Shown: positions 18,453-28,104 of the stretch, piece by piece | Numbering within the stretch: position 1 is the stretch's first letter | How the letters are laid out: every line of letters starts with the position of its first letter | Source of the DNA: CAYFPO01 sp964345035 | GTDB taxonomy: Bacteria > Fidelibacterota > Marinisomatia > SCGC-AAA003-L08 > GCA-002704045 | DNA: 64,000 bases | Direction of reading: 5' to 3' | Assembly: GCA_964345035.1 (NCBI GenBank) | Contig: CAYFPO010000006.1 | Span: forward strand, 1 to 64,000 | Translations under genes and position numbers: made by a program | The notes under the pieces: model-generated | The model's input: only the letters and a program-made list of their open reading frames with translations | Databases searched by the model: none | What the model was told of the DNA's origin: nothing

Positions 18453-19858
18453 GATCCCTTATATCCATAATTGCATTAATTATATTATGTGAATCAGGCA
18501 ATTCACAGATTAAGCGGGATCCGCGGATGGTAGGAATGGGAGGTGCGTATTCTACCATAGCAACCGATTATAGATGTGTGGGAATTAACCCGGCAAATCT
18601 GGCATTCAACCAATCATTTTCGATGAACCTTGCTGGAGCTAATCTGGGTTTTTCAAATAACATGCTTTCAATTGATATTTACAATCAATTAAGCGGTGCC
18701 AATTTGGAAGATATCACAGCTGAAAAATATTTTGAGAAAAGTGATATTTTCAGTTTGACTAAAAAACAGGGAATACGTCTGAATGTAGATTCTCATATTC
18801 CGCTTCCGTTTATGAATGCATCAAAGGGAATCTTTGCGGTTACATCTGATTTAATTCTTATTACTGATGTAGGAATTCCAGAAGCTTATTTGGATCTCTT
18901 GTTTAACGGGATATCCACGGAACCGGAAAATTCTGATATTGGTAAGGATTTTGTGTTTAATTTTCGGGAAGATTTACTTGGTGTAAACGAGTTTGCTTTC
19001 AGTTTTGGAATTCCTTATGACCAGTTTGGGATTGGTGTTTCTCTCAAATACCTCCAGGGATTATTTTACTTAGGTATAGATCACGACTCCAGTTATGCCA
19101 CATTGAGGGTTGATTCAACTGAAGTGGTTGGAAATGGCAGGATTTTATTGAAGCAGGCAATCGGCGGAGGTGGGCTCGGTATGGATATCGGTTTTGCAAC
19201 CAAAAGAAGTCTTGAGGGATGGAAATTTGGTTTCTCGCTCATAAATATGTTCAGTTCTCTTCAGTGGAATAAACCGAATATCACCAGAAATTTAATTGGA
19301 GAAGATATTCAAGGATATTTGCCATACCGTCAAAACGAGTATTTTTTATTTGAATACAGTATTGAAGGGGTAAGTGCTACTTCTTTTACCGGGCAGGGTA
19401 GTGATATTGACTCTTTATTCGTTACAGATTCTTATACAGTTGTAGAAGATCCAGAAAAGGGATTAATCCCGTCGGAGGATTTATCTGATGCCAATCTGGA
19501 AGAACGTGAACTGAAGGATTTCTCCATAGATTATCCGTCATTTTTTAGAATGGGTATTTCAAAAATATTTTCTGACCAGGCAATTGCAGCAATAGATGTG
19601 AGCACAGGATTTACAGATAATTTTACAAGTTACGGTAATTGGAAATTTTCATTTGGTACAGAAATCACTCGATTTAAAAATATTCCCTTCAGGTTTGGAT
19701 ATAGTTTTGGTGGAAAAAATGCCAGTGATCTCAGTTATGGACTCGGATATCATTTAGGTCCTGTAAATCTGGATTTTGGAATTACCTTCAAACGTGGTAT
19801 AAAAATCCAAAATGCCCATGGGATTGATATTTCACTCGGGCTTATCTGGGCAGGATAA
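18449..19858 (+). CDS. Outer-membrane barrel protein, DUF5723-like
   Basis: A signal peptide (SLISIIALIILCESGNSQ) leads into a conserved-looking beginning, DPRMVGMGGAYSTIATDYRC then GINPANLAF, typical of FadL/PorV-like and DUF5723 barrels of the FCB group. Repeated amphipathic strands follow, ending in GLIWAG. A large polar loop in the middle is rich in Asp and Glu. It is translationally coupled to the preceding lipoprotein. Inference: a two-component outer-membrane complex, in the style of SusC/D but unrelated in sequence. Confidence 0.75.
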   Translation: MRSLISIIALIILCESGNSQIKRDPRMVGMGGAYSTIATDYRCVGINPANLAFNQSFSMNLAGANLGFSNNMLSIDIYNQLSGANLEDITAEKYFEKSDIFSLTKKQGIRLNVDSHIPLPFMNASKGIFAVTSDLILITDVGIPEAYLDLLFNGISTEPENSDIGKDFVFNFREDLLGVNEFAFSFGIPYDQFGIGVSLKYLQGLFYLGIDHDSSYATLRVDSTEVVGNGRILLKQAIGGGGLGMDIGFATKRSLEGWKFGFSLINMFSSLQWNKPNITRNLIGEDIQGYLPYRQNEYFLFEYSIEGVSATSFTGQGSDIDSLFVTDSYTVVEDPEKGLIPSEDLSDANLEERELKDFSIDYPSFFRMGISKIFSDQAIAAIDVSTGFTDNFTSYGNWKFSFGTEITRFKNIPFRFGYSFGGKNASDLSYGLGYHLGPVNLDFGITFKRGIKIQNAHGIDISLGLIWAG

Positions 19859-19937
19859 TCCAGGTCATAAAACCTTCCGTTGTTAACGGATTGCGGGGAA
19901 CACCTAACAACTGGAAAACAATAATTATTTTACCAAA

Positions 19938-21455
19938 ATGCTAAAATTTATTTTAATCATTTTAGATGGTTTTGGTCTGAGACCAAATAAGAATGGAAAT
20001 GCATTTGCACTTGCCGAAACTCCAAATCTTGACAGGATGTTAAATGAATGTTCTATGGTACCGCTTGAGACATCCGGTAAATATGTTGGACTTCCCGACG
20101 GAATAATGGGAAATTCAGAAGTTGGTCATATGAATATTGGTGCAGGCAGAATTGTTGAACAGGATCTCATCAGAATTAACGAGGATATTTCGAACGACAG
20201 ATTACAACATAATATCGAACTAAAAGAATTATTTTCCAGAATGAAAAAATCTGGTTGTACACTCCATATCATGGGTTTGGTCAGCGATGGGGGCGTACAT
20301 AGTCATATAGATCATATAAGTTATCTCGTAAATGCAGCTAAGGAATTTGGACTAACAAATGTTCAAATCCATGCCATTACGGACGGCAGAGATACATCAC
20401 CAATCAGCGGTGGGAATTTTATCACTGAGCTGGAAGCCAGAACACAAAAAATTGGATTAGGGAGAATTGCTACAGTATGCGGCAGATATTTTATCATGGA
20501 TAGGGATAACCGGTGGGATCGAGTTGAAAAAGCATATAATGCAATGGTTCTTGGTATGGGGGAAAATTATGATACTGCCATCGATGCAATAACAGATTCC
20601 TATAATAATAAAATTACAGATGAGTTTATCACACCGAAAATCATTGGAGATCAGGCATTAATACAAAATGGTGATAGTATCCTCGCTTGCAATTTTCGTG
20701 CAGACAGAATGCGCCAGATAAGCAGAGCTTTTACTGAACAGGGATTTTTAGAATTTACTGTACAAAATTTGGAAGTTGATTATGTAAGTATGACACAATA
20801 TAAAGATGATTTTCAATTTCCCACATTATATAAACAAGTGAATTTAGATGAAATATTCCCGGAAATTTTATCATTAAACGGTTTTAAACAACTACGAATT
20901 GCAGAGACTGAAAAGTATGCACACGTTACCTATTTTTTTAATGGAGGTGATGAAAATAAATTTCCCGGGGAAGATAGAATAATGGTGCCATCTCCAAAAG
21001 TTGCAACCTATGATCTTCAACCTGAGATGAGCGCTGTAAAAGTTACTGATGAAGTCCTGCTTGCGATTACAGGAGAACATTATGATGCAATCGTGTTAAA
21101 TTTTGCAAATCCCGATATGGTAGGACATACAGGGAAACTTGATGCTGCAATAAAAGCTATGGAAGTGGTGGATGATTGTGTAGGTAAGATTTCACATGCA
21201 GTAAAAGAAAGGGAAGGTGTTGTATTTTTAACAGCAGATCATGGCAACCTGGAGATGATGGTTCACCCTGAAACAGGACATCCACATACAAATCATACAA
21301 CTCTGCCGGTACCATTTGTAATGGATTCAACAGAAAATTCATTTTCATTGGAAGGAAGTGGGAAATTGGCAGATATTGCTCCCACGATCCTGGATTATTT
21401 AAGTTTAGATAAGCCGGATGTTATGACAGGTAAATCACTATTAAAAAAAAAATGA
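19938..21455 (+). CDS. gpmI: 2,3-bisphosphoglycerate-independent phosphoglycerate mutase
   Basis: The alkaline-phosphatase-fold enzyme interconverts 3- and 2-phosphoglycerate with two Mn2+ ions. LDGFGLRPN at residues 9-17 gives the first metal ligand and GNSEVGHMNIGAGR contains S60, the phosphorylated serine. TADHGNLEMM near the C-terminus supplies further ligands. Length is 505 residues, as expected. Its stop overlaps the next gene by four bases although that gene is an exported protein, so this is a compact transcript, not a pathway operon. Confidence 0.95.
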   Translation: MLKFILIILDGFGLRPNKNGNAFALAETPNLDRMLNECSMVPLETSGKYVGLPDGIMGNSEVGHMNIGAGRIVEQDLIRINEDISNDRLQHNIELKELFSRMKKSGCTLHIMGLVSDGGVHSHIDHISYLVNAAKEFGLTNVQIHAITDGRDTSPISGGNFITELEARTQKIGLGRIATVCGRYFIMDRDNRWDRVEKAYNAMVLGMGENYDTAIDAITDSYNNKITDEFITPKIIGDQALIQNGDSILACNFRADRMRQISRAFTEQGFLEFTVQNLEVDYVSMTQYKDDFQFPTLYKQVNLDEIFPEILSLNGFKQLRIAETEKYAHVTYFFNGGDENKFPGEDRIMVPSPKVATYDLQPEMSAVKVTDEVLLAITGEHYDAIVLNFANPDMVGHTGKLDAAIKAMEVVDDCVGKISHAVKEREGVVFLTADHGNLEMMVHPETGHPHTNHTTLPVPFVMDSTENSFSLEGSGKLADIAPTILDYLSLDKPDVMTGKSLLKKK

Positions 21456-23056
21456 TCAGAAATATTCTGATTTATCCCATTTTTACATTTAGTGTCCTCA
21501 TAAGTCAAAATTTTAATTATCAGGAAGGTGATTGGTTTATACTGCAACAGCCGGGTGCAATAAATACTATAGCGGAGACACCGTATCTGATTTTAATTGG
21601 CACAGAAAATGGAATTTATACACAGGACAAATATACTGAAGAAATCATTTATGATCATGGTAGCTCATCAGATTTACCGTCTAAAAATATACGATTTCTG
21701 TTATATGATTCCAACACGGATCATTATTGGGCGGTGCATCGTGAGGGAATTAGCTTTAAATCTTCAATATCCCGATATTGGAGGGATTTATTATACTTTA
21801 CTGTGAACTTAACTCATTATACAGATATTGATGAAATTGGATTTACAAATGAGGCAATATGGATTAAATCAGGTTACGATTATCTGGCATTGGATCCATT
21901 TAATGGGTCATTGATCAAACCGGAAATTTATCCAGAAGAACATCAAATATCGTGGGCTTCCTCCAGATATGGGGCAGGTGGAAATATAGACTTATACAAT
22001 TATTCTTTCCCAATGGGGTGGTCAGTTAACTATGACATAATTACTGATAAAAATAATAGTAAAATCACACCAACTGTATTATATGAAAATAAATTCGGTT
22101 CCACCTGGATTGGTACAGAATTTGGTATTATGTTTTATGGAAAAACTTCTTCCCTAAATCCATATTTTCTTGGATTACCTCAATCACATATTACAGAAAT
22201 ATTTTTAGATAATCATCAAAACTGGTGGTTTGCTGACAGCAGATATAGACGATCAGAACTGTTTTCGTCACTCCCAAGCAGGTTTCTGGAGGATGGTATC
22301 CCATTTCTGACTCGTTGGGATGAGGTTGAAAATAACTGGTATTATTATTATTCAAATGAATCTGTCAGTATTTCCAACACAGATATTAACTGTATTGAAC
22401 GAGTTGAAGATACTGTGTATTTTGGAACTATGAATGGATTATTGATTCTTAATTTAATTGACAGATCCTGGGATCATTTATATAGAGGGCTTTCAGATAA
22501 AGCAATCTGGGATTTAGCAGTATTCGATAATTCAGTGTACGTAGCTACTGCCAAGGGAATTAATGAAATTTCTACAATCCAACCATCAATAATTCCGGAT
22601 ACAGAGAATTGGTTTAAGGATGTGCAGGGTGAGGAAATTTATCAGTTGGAGGTTTTAGATTCAAATTTATACATTGCTTCAGAATCAGGATTCCAAACCG
22701 TCAACCTAACTTCGGGAAGGTGGGATTTGCTGTCAGAGAAATATATAAGAAAATTTCATTTAAATGACGGAGCGACCTTAGCATGGGATGGTCAAATTTG
22801 GAAAATTTTAATTGATAAAGAAGACAGACGGGTTTATCCTCGTGGTTATGATTTTACTTTTTCAGGTGATTTTGTATGGGTTCTTGAGAAAAAACAAGCA
22901 GTATTATACAATTCACAAACAGATGAAAAATGGATTTACAACAGGAATGATGGAATCCCCGGGAAGAATATTTATACAATAGATTGTGATGAGAATTGGG
23001 TTTGGTTTGGGACTGATGCAGGAGCAGCATATTTTCGATGGAGTAACTATCACTAA
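21452..23056 (+). CDS. Exported beta-propeller-like protein (534 aa)
   Basis: A signal peptide (ILIYPIFTFSVLISQ) precedes repeated blades of the two-component regulator propeller type. The blade pattern is DxxxxxWxGTxxG-like, for example LIGTENGIY, STWIGTEFGIMFYG, VYFGTMNGLLIL and WVWFGTDAGAAYF. The protein has no transmembrane segment after the signal and no signalling domain, so it is probably periplasmic or attached to the outer membrane. The function of such stand-alone propellers is not known. The gene overlaps gpmI and is followed two bases later by a GWxTD lipoprotein gene. Confidence 0.7.
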   Translation: MIRNILIYPIFTFSVLISQNFNYQEGDWFILQQPGAINTIAETPYLILIGTENGIYTQDKYTEEIIYDHGSSSDLPSKNIRFLLYDSNTDHYWAVHREGISFKSSISRYWRDLLYFTVNLTHYTDIDEIGFTNEAIWIKSGYDYLALDPFNGSLIKPEIYPEEHQISWASSRYGAGGNIDLYNYSFPMGWSVNYDIITDKNNSKITPTVLYENKFGSTWIGTEFGIMFYGKTSSLNPYFLGLPQSHITEIFLDNHQNWWFADSRYRRSELFSSLPSRFLEDGIPFLTRWDEVENNWYYYYSNESVSISNTDINCIERVEDTVYFGTMNGLLILNLIDRSWDHLYRGLSDKAIWDLAVFDNSVYVATAKGINEISTIQPSIIPDTENWFKDVQGEEIYQLEVLDSNLYIASESGFQTVNLTSGRWDLLSEKYIRKFHLNDGATLAWDGQIWKILIDKEDRRVYPRGYDFTFSGDFVWVLEKKQAVLYNSQTDEKWIYNRNDGIPGKNIYTIDCDENWVWFGTDAGAAYFRWSNYH

Positions 23057-23057
23057 C

Positions 23058-24245
23058 ATGAAAAATAATTATTTTGTGATACTCATTATAATTCTTGGTT
23101 GTGCATATAAACCGGGGAAAATGAATCAAACAAGATTTTTCACACCTGAGTTGTCAACATATACTTTTTTATCAGATGATCCGGATAAATTATTTTTAGA
23201 TATTTATATTCTAATACCGAATAGGAATTTAGTTTTTATTAAACATCCAACAAATTTTGTTTCATCACTTGGTATATCAATTATTATTAAAGATAAAATA
23301 GATAATCAACAAATTGAACATTTTTCGTGGACTCATGAACCTGTTGAAAAATATTATGAGGATACTCGATCGGATTCGAAGCGATCTGTGATTTATCATA
23401 GATTCGAATTACATCCCGGTGATTATAGGATATTTGCAAATGTGCGGGATAAGGACAGTAATAGAAACTGGACATTAGAGGAAACTGCAACTCTCAACAA
23501 ATTTTCAGGGTTCAGTGAAATAATAACTTCAATTTGGGATGTTGACTCTTATGTATATACGGGGGGTAATATATCGGGTGAAGCAGACAGTATATTTTGC
23601 AGTTTTCAGCTTAATATACCGGAAATTCAGGATTCAATGAATATTCAGGTGATACATCAGGAAACTGAGAATTTAGTGGTTGAACAATCATTAGAATTAC
23701 ACAAAAATAATTCCGAATTTATGTACAAGGTAGCTGTCCCTGTGGATGTTACATGGGGGATTGATCCTATATTAAAATTTCAAATATCAGACTTCACAAA
23801 AGAGTTGGAATTAGATTATAAACATCATTCTGTAGAATCATACTGGGAAAATCCCAGCCTTGCATTGGAGATAATGGCATTTTATTTACCTGTCACCAAT
23901 TATAAGGAATTGAAAAAAAAATCAGATCACGAGAAACTTTTATACATCGCACAGTTCTGGAAGGAGCGGGATCCCGATCCAAAAACTAAAGAGAATGAAT
24001 TAATGATTGAATTCCATACACGTGTAATGTATTCTATTGAGCATTTTAGCAATTTGGGTCCCGGTTGGAGATCTGACAGGGGAAGGATTTATATAGATAA
24101 CGGATCACCCAGTTTTACAGAATTATCACAACCCAATGAAAAGGGATATACCTATTTAGTCTGGTATTATCCATCGGGGAAACAATATGTATTTATTGAC
24201 GAAAACGGTTTTGGAGATTTCCGCCTAATAAGGGAGGTTAATTAA
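23058..24245 (+). CDS. GWxTD-domain lipoprotein (395 aa)
   Basis: I chose the ATG at 23058, directly after the upstream stop, because it gives a lipoprotein signal (YFVILIIILGCAYKPG, lipidated cysteine about residue 14). The longer ATG at 22986 would destroy that signal. The C-terminal third fits the GWxTD domain: YIAQFWKERDPDPKT, HTRVMYSIEHF, GPGWRSDRGRIYIDNGSP and WYYPSGKQYVFID. The GWxTD motif itself reads GWRSD. The domain is common in FCB bacteria, with unknown function. The stop overlaps the nuclease gene by one base. Confidence 0.75.
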   Translation: MKNNYFVILIIILGCAYKPGKMNQTRFFTPELSTYTFLSDDPDKLFLDIYILIPNRNLVFIKHPTNFVSSLGISIIIKDKIDNQQIEHFSWTHEPVEKYYEDTRSDSKRSVIYHRFELHPGDYRIFANVRDKDSNRNWTLEETATLNKFSGFSEIITSIWDVDSYVYTGGNISGEADSIFCSFQLNIPEIQDSMNIQVIHQETENLVVEQSLELHKNNSEFMYKVAVPVDVTWGIDPILKFQISDFTKELELDYKHHSVESYWENPSLALEIMAFYLPVTNYKELKKKSDHEKLLYIAQFWKERDPDPKTKENELMIEFHTRVMYSIEHFSNLGPGWRSDRGRIYIDNGSPSFTELSQPNEKGYTYLVWYYPSGKQYVFIDENGFGDFRLIREVN

Positions 24246-25051
24246 TGGCTGAAAAAAAAAGTATTACATTTTCTTATTCACAATTTTCCGCATTTAACAG
24301 CTGTCGGGAAAAATATAAAATTATTTACATTGATGGAATAAGAAAACCCCATGTAAGTATTGAAGCATTCATGGGAATTTGTGTTCACAAGGTTTTGGAA
24401 TGGATTTATCTACCGGAAAACCAGGATAAACCATATTTTACATTTGACGAGCTGTGCAGGGTGTATGATGAAGTATGGGTGGATAGTTGGCACGATGATA
24501 TTTACATTGCTTCACTGGGTGAAACCAAGGACCTGTATTATTCGATAGGTAAACGATGCTTGTCTAATTACTATAGTGAGTTTGGACCCCATTTTGTTGA
24601 ATCTGTAAAAAATACCGAATTGGAATTGGTATATACTACAGATGAAAATTTTAAAGTAAAGGGAGTCATTGACAGGCTGGATGAAATAAAACCTGGGAAG
24701 TTTGAGATTCATGATTATAAAACTGGAAAACGGATGAAAACCGCCCGTGCAGCAAAAAAAGATCTCCAGCTGGGTATTTATCAATTAGCAGTTGAACAGA
24801 ACTATGCGGAAGTTGAGGATGTTAGGGTAAACTGGCATTTTGTCCGGCATGGAAAATTAGTATCAGCAAGTAACGTTGAAAAGGACTTGAATAAATTACG
24901 ATCCAGAATTGATCAGGAAATCAAAGAGATTAACAACGCAAGAGAGGAAAATAATTTTTATCCCACCGAAACACTGTTGTGTCATTGGTGTTATCTATGG
25001 GAAGAATGCTCTGCTAAAACTGGCAGCAATCCTGCACGTAAAGCGAAGTGA
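24245..25051 (+). CDS. PD-(D/E)XK nuclease with probable Fe-S cluster (RecB/Cas4/AddB-like)
   Basis: The RecB-type nuclease fold is shown by SYSQFSAFNSCREKYK at the start, GICVHKVLEWIY with the motif histidine, GVIDRLDE (D143), HDYKTGK with D157 and K159, and the QLGIYQLAV helix that follows. One N-terminal cysteine (C20) and three C-terminal ones (C246, C249, C255 in LLCHWCYLWEEC) are the arrangement that holds a 4Fe-4S cluster in Cas4 and AddB-type nucleases. No Cas genes or CRISPR repeats are nearby, so a repair role is more likely than adaptation. It overlaps the GWxTD gene by one base. Confidence 0.85.
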   Translation: MAEKKSITFSYSQFSAFNSCREKYKIIYIDGIRKPHVSIEAFMGICVHKVLEWIYLPENQDKPYFTFDELCRVYDEVWVDSWHDDIYIASLGETKDLYYSIGKRCLSNYYSEFGPHFVESVKNTELELVYTTDENFKVKGVIDRLDEIKPGKFEIHDYKTGKRMKTARAAKKDLQLGIYQLAVEQNYAEVEDVRVNWHFVRHGKLVSASNVEKDLNKLRSRIDQEIKEINNAREENNFYPTETLLCHWCYLWEECSAKTGSNPARKAK

Positions 25052-25090
25052 TAGATTGTAACCAAATAAAACAAAATTCAATTTACTTGG

Positions 25091-25104
25091 GTTGTAATTA
25101 CAAC
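25091..25104. promoter_or_regulatory. Perfect 14-base palindrome upstream of the oppF-like gene
   Basis: GTTGTAATTACAAC at 25091-25104 reads the same on both strands and lies 60 bases before the ATG of the transporter ATPase gene. In a non-coding gap it could be a dimeric repressor site. No regulator of this kind is in the window. Confidence 0.3.
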
Positions 25105-25163
25105 TATAATCCATCTAAATTTTTAACCTTAAATTTTAGGTAAATTCCAAATATATCATTTAT

Positions 25164-26159
25164 ATGGCAGAAAATAAAATCCAACCGTTAGTTGAAGTAA
25201 AAAATCTGAAAAAATACTTTCCTATTCGGACTGGTTTTTTTTCACGGATAACCGGACATGTAAAAGCAGTCGATGATGTCAGTTTTAATCTGTATCCCGG
25301 AGAAACTCTGGGATTGGTGGGTGAGTCAGGATGCGGTAAAACCACTACAGGGCGGGTAATTCTCAGATTACTTGAAACAACATCAGGCAGTATAACATTT
25401 GAAGGTAAAGAATTGACTAAACTTTCTCAAAAGGAAATTCGTCCGCTTCGGAAAAATATGCAGATTATTTTTCAGGATCCCTACAGTTCATTAAATCCCA
25501 GAATGACCGTGGGAAGTGTGCTTTCTGAAGCACTGAAAATTCATGATATCGTTCCAAAAGGGGAAATCCAAAAGGAAGTTCACAGATTATTGGATGTTGT
25601 TGGACTCCCCAAAGCCCATGCAGCACGGTATCCTCATGAATTTTCAGGGGGACAACGTCAGCGGATCGGGATCGCAAGAGCATTATCTGTAAAACCAAAA
25701 TTAATTATTTGTGATGAAGCAGTCTCTGCATTAGACGTTTCCATCCAGGCACAGATTATCAATCTGTTAAAGGATTTACAGAACGAATACAAATTAACCT
25801 ATTTATTTATTGCCCACGATTTGTCAGTTGTTGAATATATTTCAGACAGAGTTGCAGTAATGTATCTGGGAAAAATTGTGGAAATTTCTGACGCAGGGAA
25901 ATTATATCAAGAAACAATTCACCCATACTCAAAAGCATTGTTATCGGCAGTGCCTGTTCCGGACCCAAAGAACAAATCGCAACGAATAATTTTAAGTGGG
26001 GACGTTCCCAGTCCAGCAAACCCACCATCCGGCTGTACCTTTCACCCACGCTGTCCATTAGCCAATCAAAATGGAATAACTAAAGAAGATTGTCTCTCAA
26101 CAAAACCAATTTTAGATGAGAAAATTCGGGGACATTTTGCAGCATGCCATCAGGTATGA
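25164..26159 (+). CDS. oppF: Oligopeptide/dipeptide ABC transporter ATP-binding protein
   Basis: Walker A is GESGCGKTT near residues 52-60, the signature is HEFSGGQRQRIGIARAL, and Walker B is KLIICDEAVSALD. The C-terminal oligopeptide domain (ACT-like region, with FHPRCPLANQNG) marks it as an OppF/DppF subunit. OppF normally pairs with OppD and the OppBC permeases and a binding protein, none of which are here, so the remaining genes are elsewhere. The start follows a 112-base gap with a palindrome. The gene overlaps mtaB by four bases. Confidence 0.9.
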   Translation: MAENKIQPLVEVKNLKKYFPIRTGFFSRITGHVKAVDDVSFNLYPGETLGLVGESGCGKTTTGRVILRLLETTSGSITFEGKELTKLSQKEIRPLRKNMQIIFQDPYSSLNPRMTVGSVLSEALKIHDIVPKGEIQKEVHRLLDVVGLPKAHAARYPHEFSGGQRQRIGIARALSVKPKLIICDEAVSALDVSIQAQIINLLKDLQNEYKLTYLFIAHDLSVVEYISDRVAVMYLGKIVEISDAGKLYQETIHPYSKALLSAVPVPDPKNKSQRIILSGDVPSPANPPSGCTFHPRCPLANQNGITKEDCLSTKPILDEKIRGHFAACHQV

Positions 26160-27445
26160 CTCCAACGGTAGCGTTTCACACATTAGGTTGTAAATTAAAT
26201 TATTCAGAGTCTTCTACTATTGCCCGCAGATTTATCGAAAAGGGATATAGGCGTGTCAAAGTTAATCGATCCGCTGATGTTTATGTGATCAATACCTGCT
26301 CAGTTACTGAAAATGCTAATCGTGATTGCAGGAAATTCGTAAGGAAAATACTCAAACAAACACCCAATGCATTTGTGATCGTAACCGGATGTTATGCACA
26401 GTTGAAACCGGATGAAGTCGCAGATATACCAGGTGTAAATGCAGTAATCGGGACGGAAGATAAACCAAAAATTTTGGAAAATATTTCCAATTTTAATATA
26501 AAAAGTGATGTGCTTGTCTGCCATTCGGAAATCTCAGATAGTATTGAATTTTCGCCATCTTTTTCGATAAACGACCGTACCCGTTCTTTTTTAAAAGTTC
26601 AAGATGGATGTGATTACAACTGTACATTTTGTACCATTCCCAATGCACGTGGTTTAAGCAGAAATCAATCCATTATAAAAAATTTACAATCTATCCAGAA
26701 AATCGAAGAATATGGCGTAAAAGAAATTGTATTAACTGGGGTGAATATAGGTGATTTCGGCAAAAGTACGGGGGAATCATTTCTCAACCTGATTCGCGAA
26801 TTAGATTCAAATAGTACCATTCCACGGCTGCGTATTTCTTCCATTGAACCAAATCTGTTAACGGATGAAATTATCCAGTTTGTTGCGGATTCTGAAAAGT
26901 ATCTTCCCCATTTTCACATACCCCTTCAATCAGGATCTGATAAAATTCTACGAAAAATGAGAAGGAGATACAGGAAAAGTGAATATGCAGGTAGAATTAA
27001 TACAGTAAAATCTACTATTCCCGATTGTGCCGTAGGAGTAGATGTAATAGTGGGATTCCCGGATGAAACTGAAAATGATTTTATGGAAACATTCGAATTT
27101 TTATCAGAATTGGATATTTCATATCTTCATGTATTTACCTATTCAGAAAGAGATAATACACCCGCAGCAGTAATGAATCACACTGTCCATCGGGAAATCA
27201 GGATGGAGAGAAGTAAAATTCTCAGAAAATTGTCAAAAGAAAAGTTAAGTGCTTTCATAAAAGGTCAGTCAGGGCAGGTAAGAAATGTATTAATTGAAAG
27301 TAAAAATAATGGATTTTTATCTGGACTTACGGACAATTATATACGTATACAAACTGTAGGGAATGAGTCGTTTTTAAACACGATTCAAAAAGTAAAAATT
27401 ACACAAAATCTGGGTAGTTCTGCACTAGGGCAGATAATGAACTGA
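26156..27445 (+). CDS. mtaB: tRNA t6A37 methylthiotransferase MtaB
   Basis: A radical SAM enzyme that adds a methylthio group to t6A at position 37 of tRNAs. An N-terminal UPF0004 domain has cysteines in TLGCKLN, NTCSVTE and VTGCYAQ. The radical SAM motif is CDYNCTFCTIP. A TRAM-like end follows. I start at the ATG at 26156 (MTPTVAFHTLGCKLN), which overlaps the previous stop as ATGA. An in-frame ATG at 26144 adds four residues. The sequence is closer to MtaB than to MiaB or RimO. Confidence 0.9.
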   Translation: MTPTVAFHTLGCKLNYSESSTIARRFIEKGYRRVKVNRSADVYVINTCSVTENANRDCRKFVRKILKQTPNAFVIVTGCYAQLKPDEVADIPGVNAVIGTEDKPKILENISNFNIKSDVLVCHSEISDSIEFSPSFSINDRTRSFLKVQDGCDYNCTFCTIPNARGLSRNQSIIKNLQSIQKIEEYGVKEIVLTGVNIGDFGKSTGESFLNLIRELDSNSTIPRLRISSIEPNLLTDEIIQFVADSEKYLPHFHIPLQSGSDKILRKMRRRYRKSEYAGRINTVKSTIPDCAVGVDVIVGFPDETENDFMETFEFLSELDISYLHVFTYSERDNTPAAVMNHTVHREIRMERSKILRKLSKEKLSAFIKGQSGQVRNVLIESKNNGFLSGLTDNYIRIQTVGNESFLNTIQKVKITQNLGSSALGQIMN

Positions 27446-28104
27446 TGGAGTATCCATTCGTAGGTGTTGCTGGTAATATTGGCGTTGGTAAAACTACTTT
27501 TACAGAAAAAATAGCACAACTTTTCGGTTGGTCACCTTTTTATGAATCCGTCATTGATAATCCTTATCTGGATGATTTTTATAGTGATATGAATCGGTGG
27601 AGTTTTAATCTTCAAATTTATTTTTTACATCACAGATTTCGTTCACATCAGGAAATGTCAATTCTGAAATCCGGGGTTATTCAAGATAGAACCATTTATG
27701 AAGATGTAGAAATATTTGCGAGGAATCTCTACGAGTTACATTATATGCAGCGACGAGACTGGGACAATTATAAAAATTTATTCAAAGTGATGACCCAATT
27801 TCTCAAACAACCTGATTTAATTATTTATTTAAGAGCAACTACTGATACTTTGCTAAACCGAATTAGGGGTAGAAGCCGGGATTTTGAAAAGGATATTAGT
27901 GCCGAATATTTGTATAAATTAAATTTATCTTATGAAGAGTGGATTAATTCACTTAATGAAGATAATGTTTTGGTAATTGAAACAGATAAATTCAATATTC
28001 ATAAAGATTCAGAGACATTAAATCTGATCTTAAACCAAATTGTAAATAAAATGAGTGAATTACATTTCGAGTTAGATATACCTGAAGTTGAACATCCGGT
28101 TTAA
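27445..28104 (+). CDS. Deoxynucleoside kinase (dAdo/dGuo kinase type)
   Basis: The P-loop GNIGVGKTTF lies at residues 10-19. Downstream are the substrate-binding segments SFNLQIYFLHHRF and QDRTIYED. The LID-like region is LLNRIRGRSRDFEKDI. Together these match the deoxyadenosine/deoxyguanosine kinase family that salvages deoxynucleosides. The 219 residues are typical. It overlaps mtaB by one base and purN by one base, making a compact nucleotide-related run. Confidence 0.88.
   Translation: MEYPFVGVAGNIGVGKTTFTEKIAQLFGWSPFYESVIDNPYLDDFYSDMNRWSFNLQIYFLHHRFRSHQEMSILKSGVIQDRTIYEDVEIFARNLYELHYMQRRDWDNYKNLFKVMTQFLKQPDLIIYLRATTDTLLNRIRGRSRDFEKDISAEYLYKLNLSYEEWINSLNEDNVLVIETDKFNIHKDSETLNLILNQIVNKMSELHFELDIPEVEHPV

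Noticed and set aside
19875..19895. Small palindrome CCGTTGTTAACGG in the gap before gpmI
   Set aside because: Five-bp arms with no T-run and no downstream element; too weak to call a terminator or operator.
24245..25051. Possible CRISPR Cas4 gene
   Set aside because: No repeat array or other cas genes in the window, so the name Cas4 is not justified.
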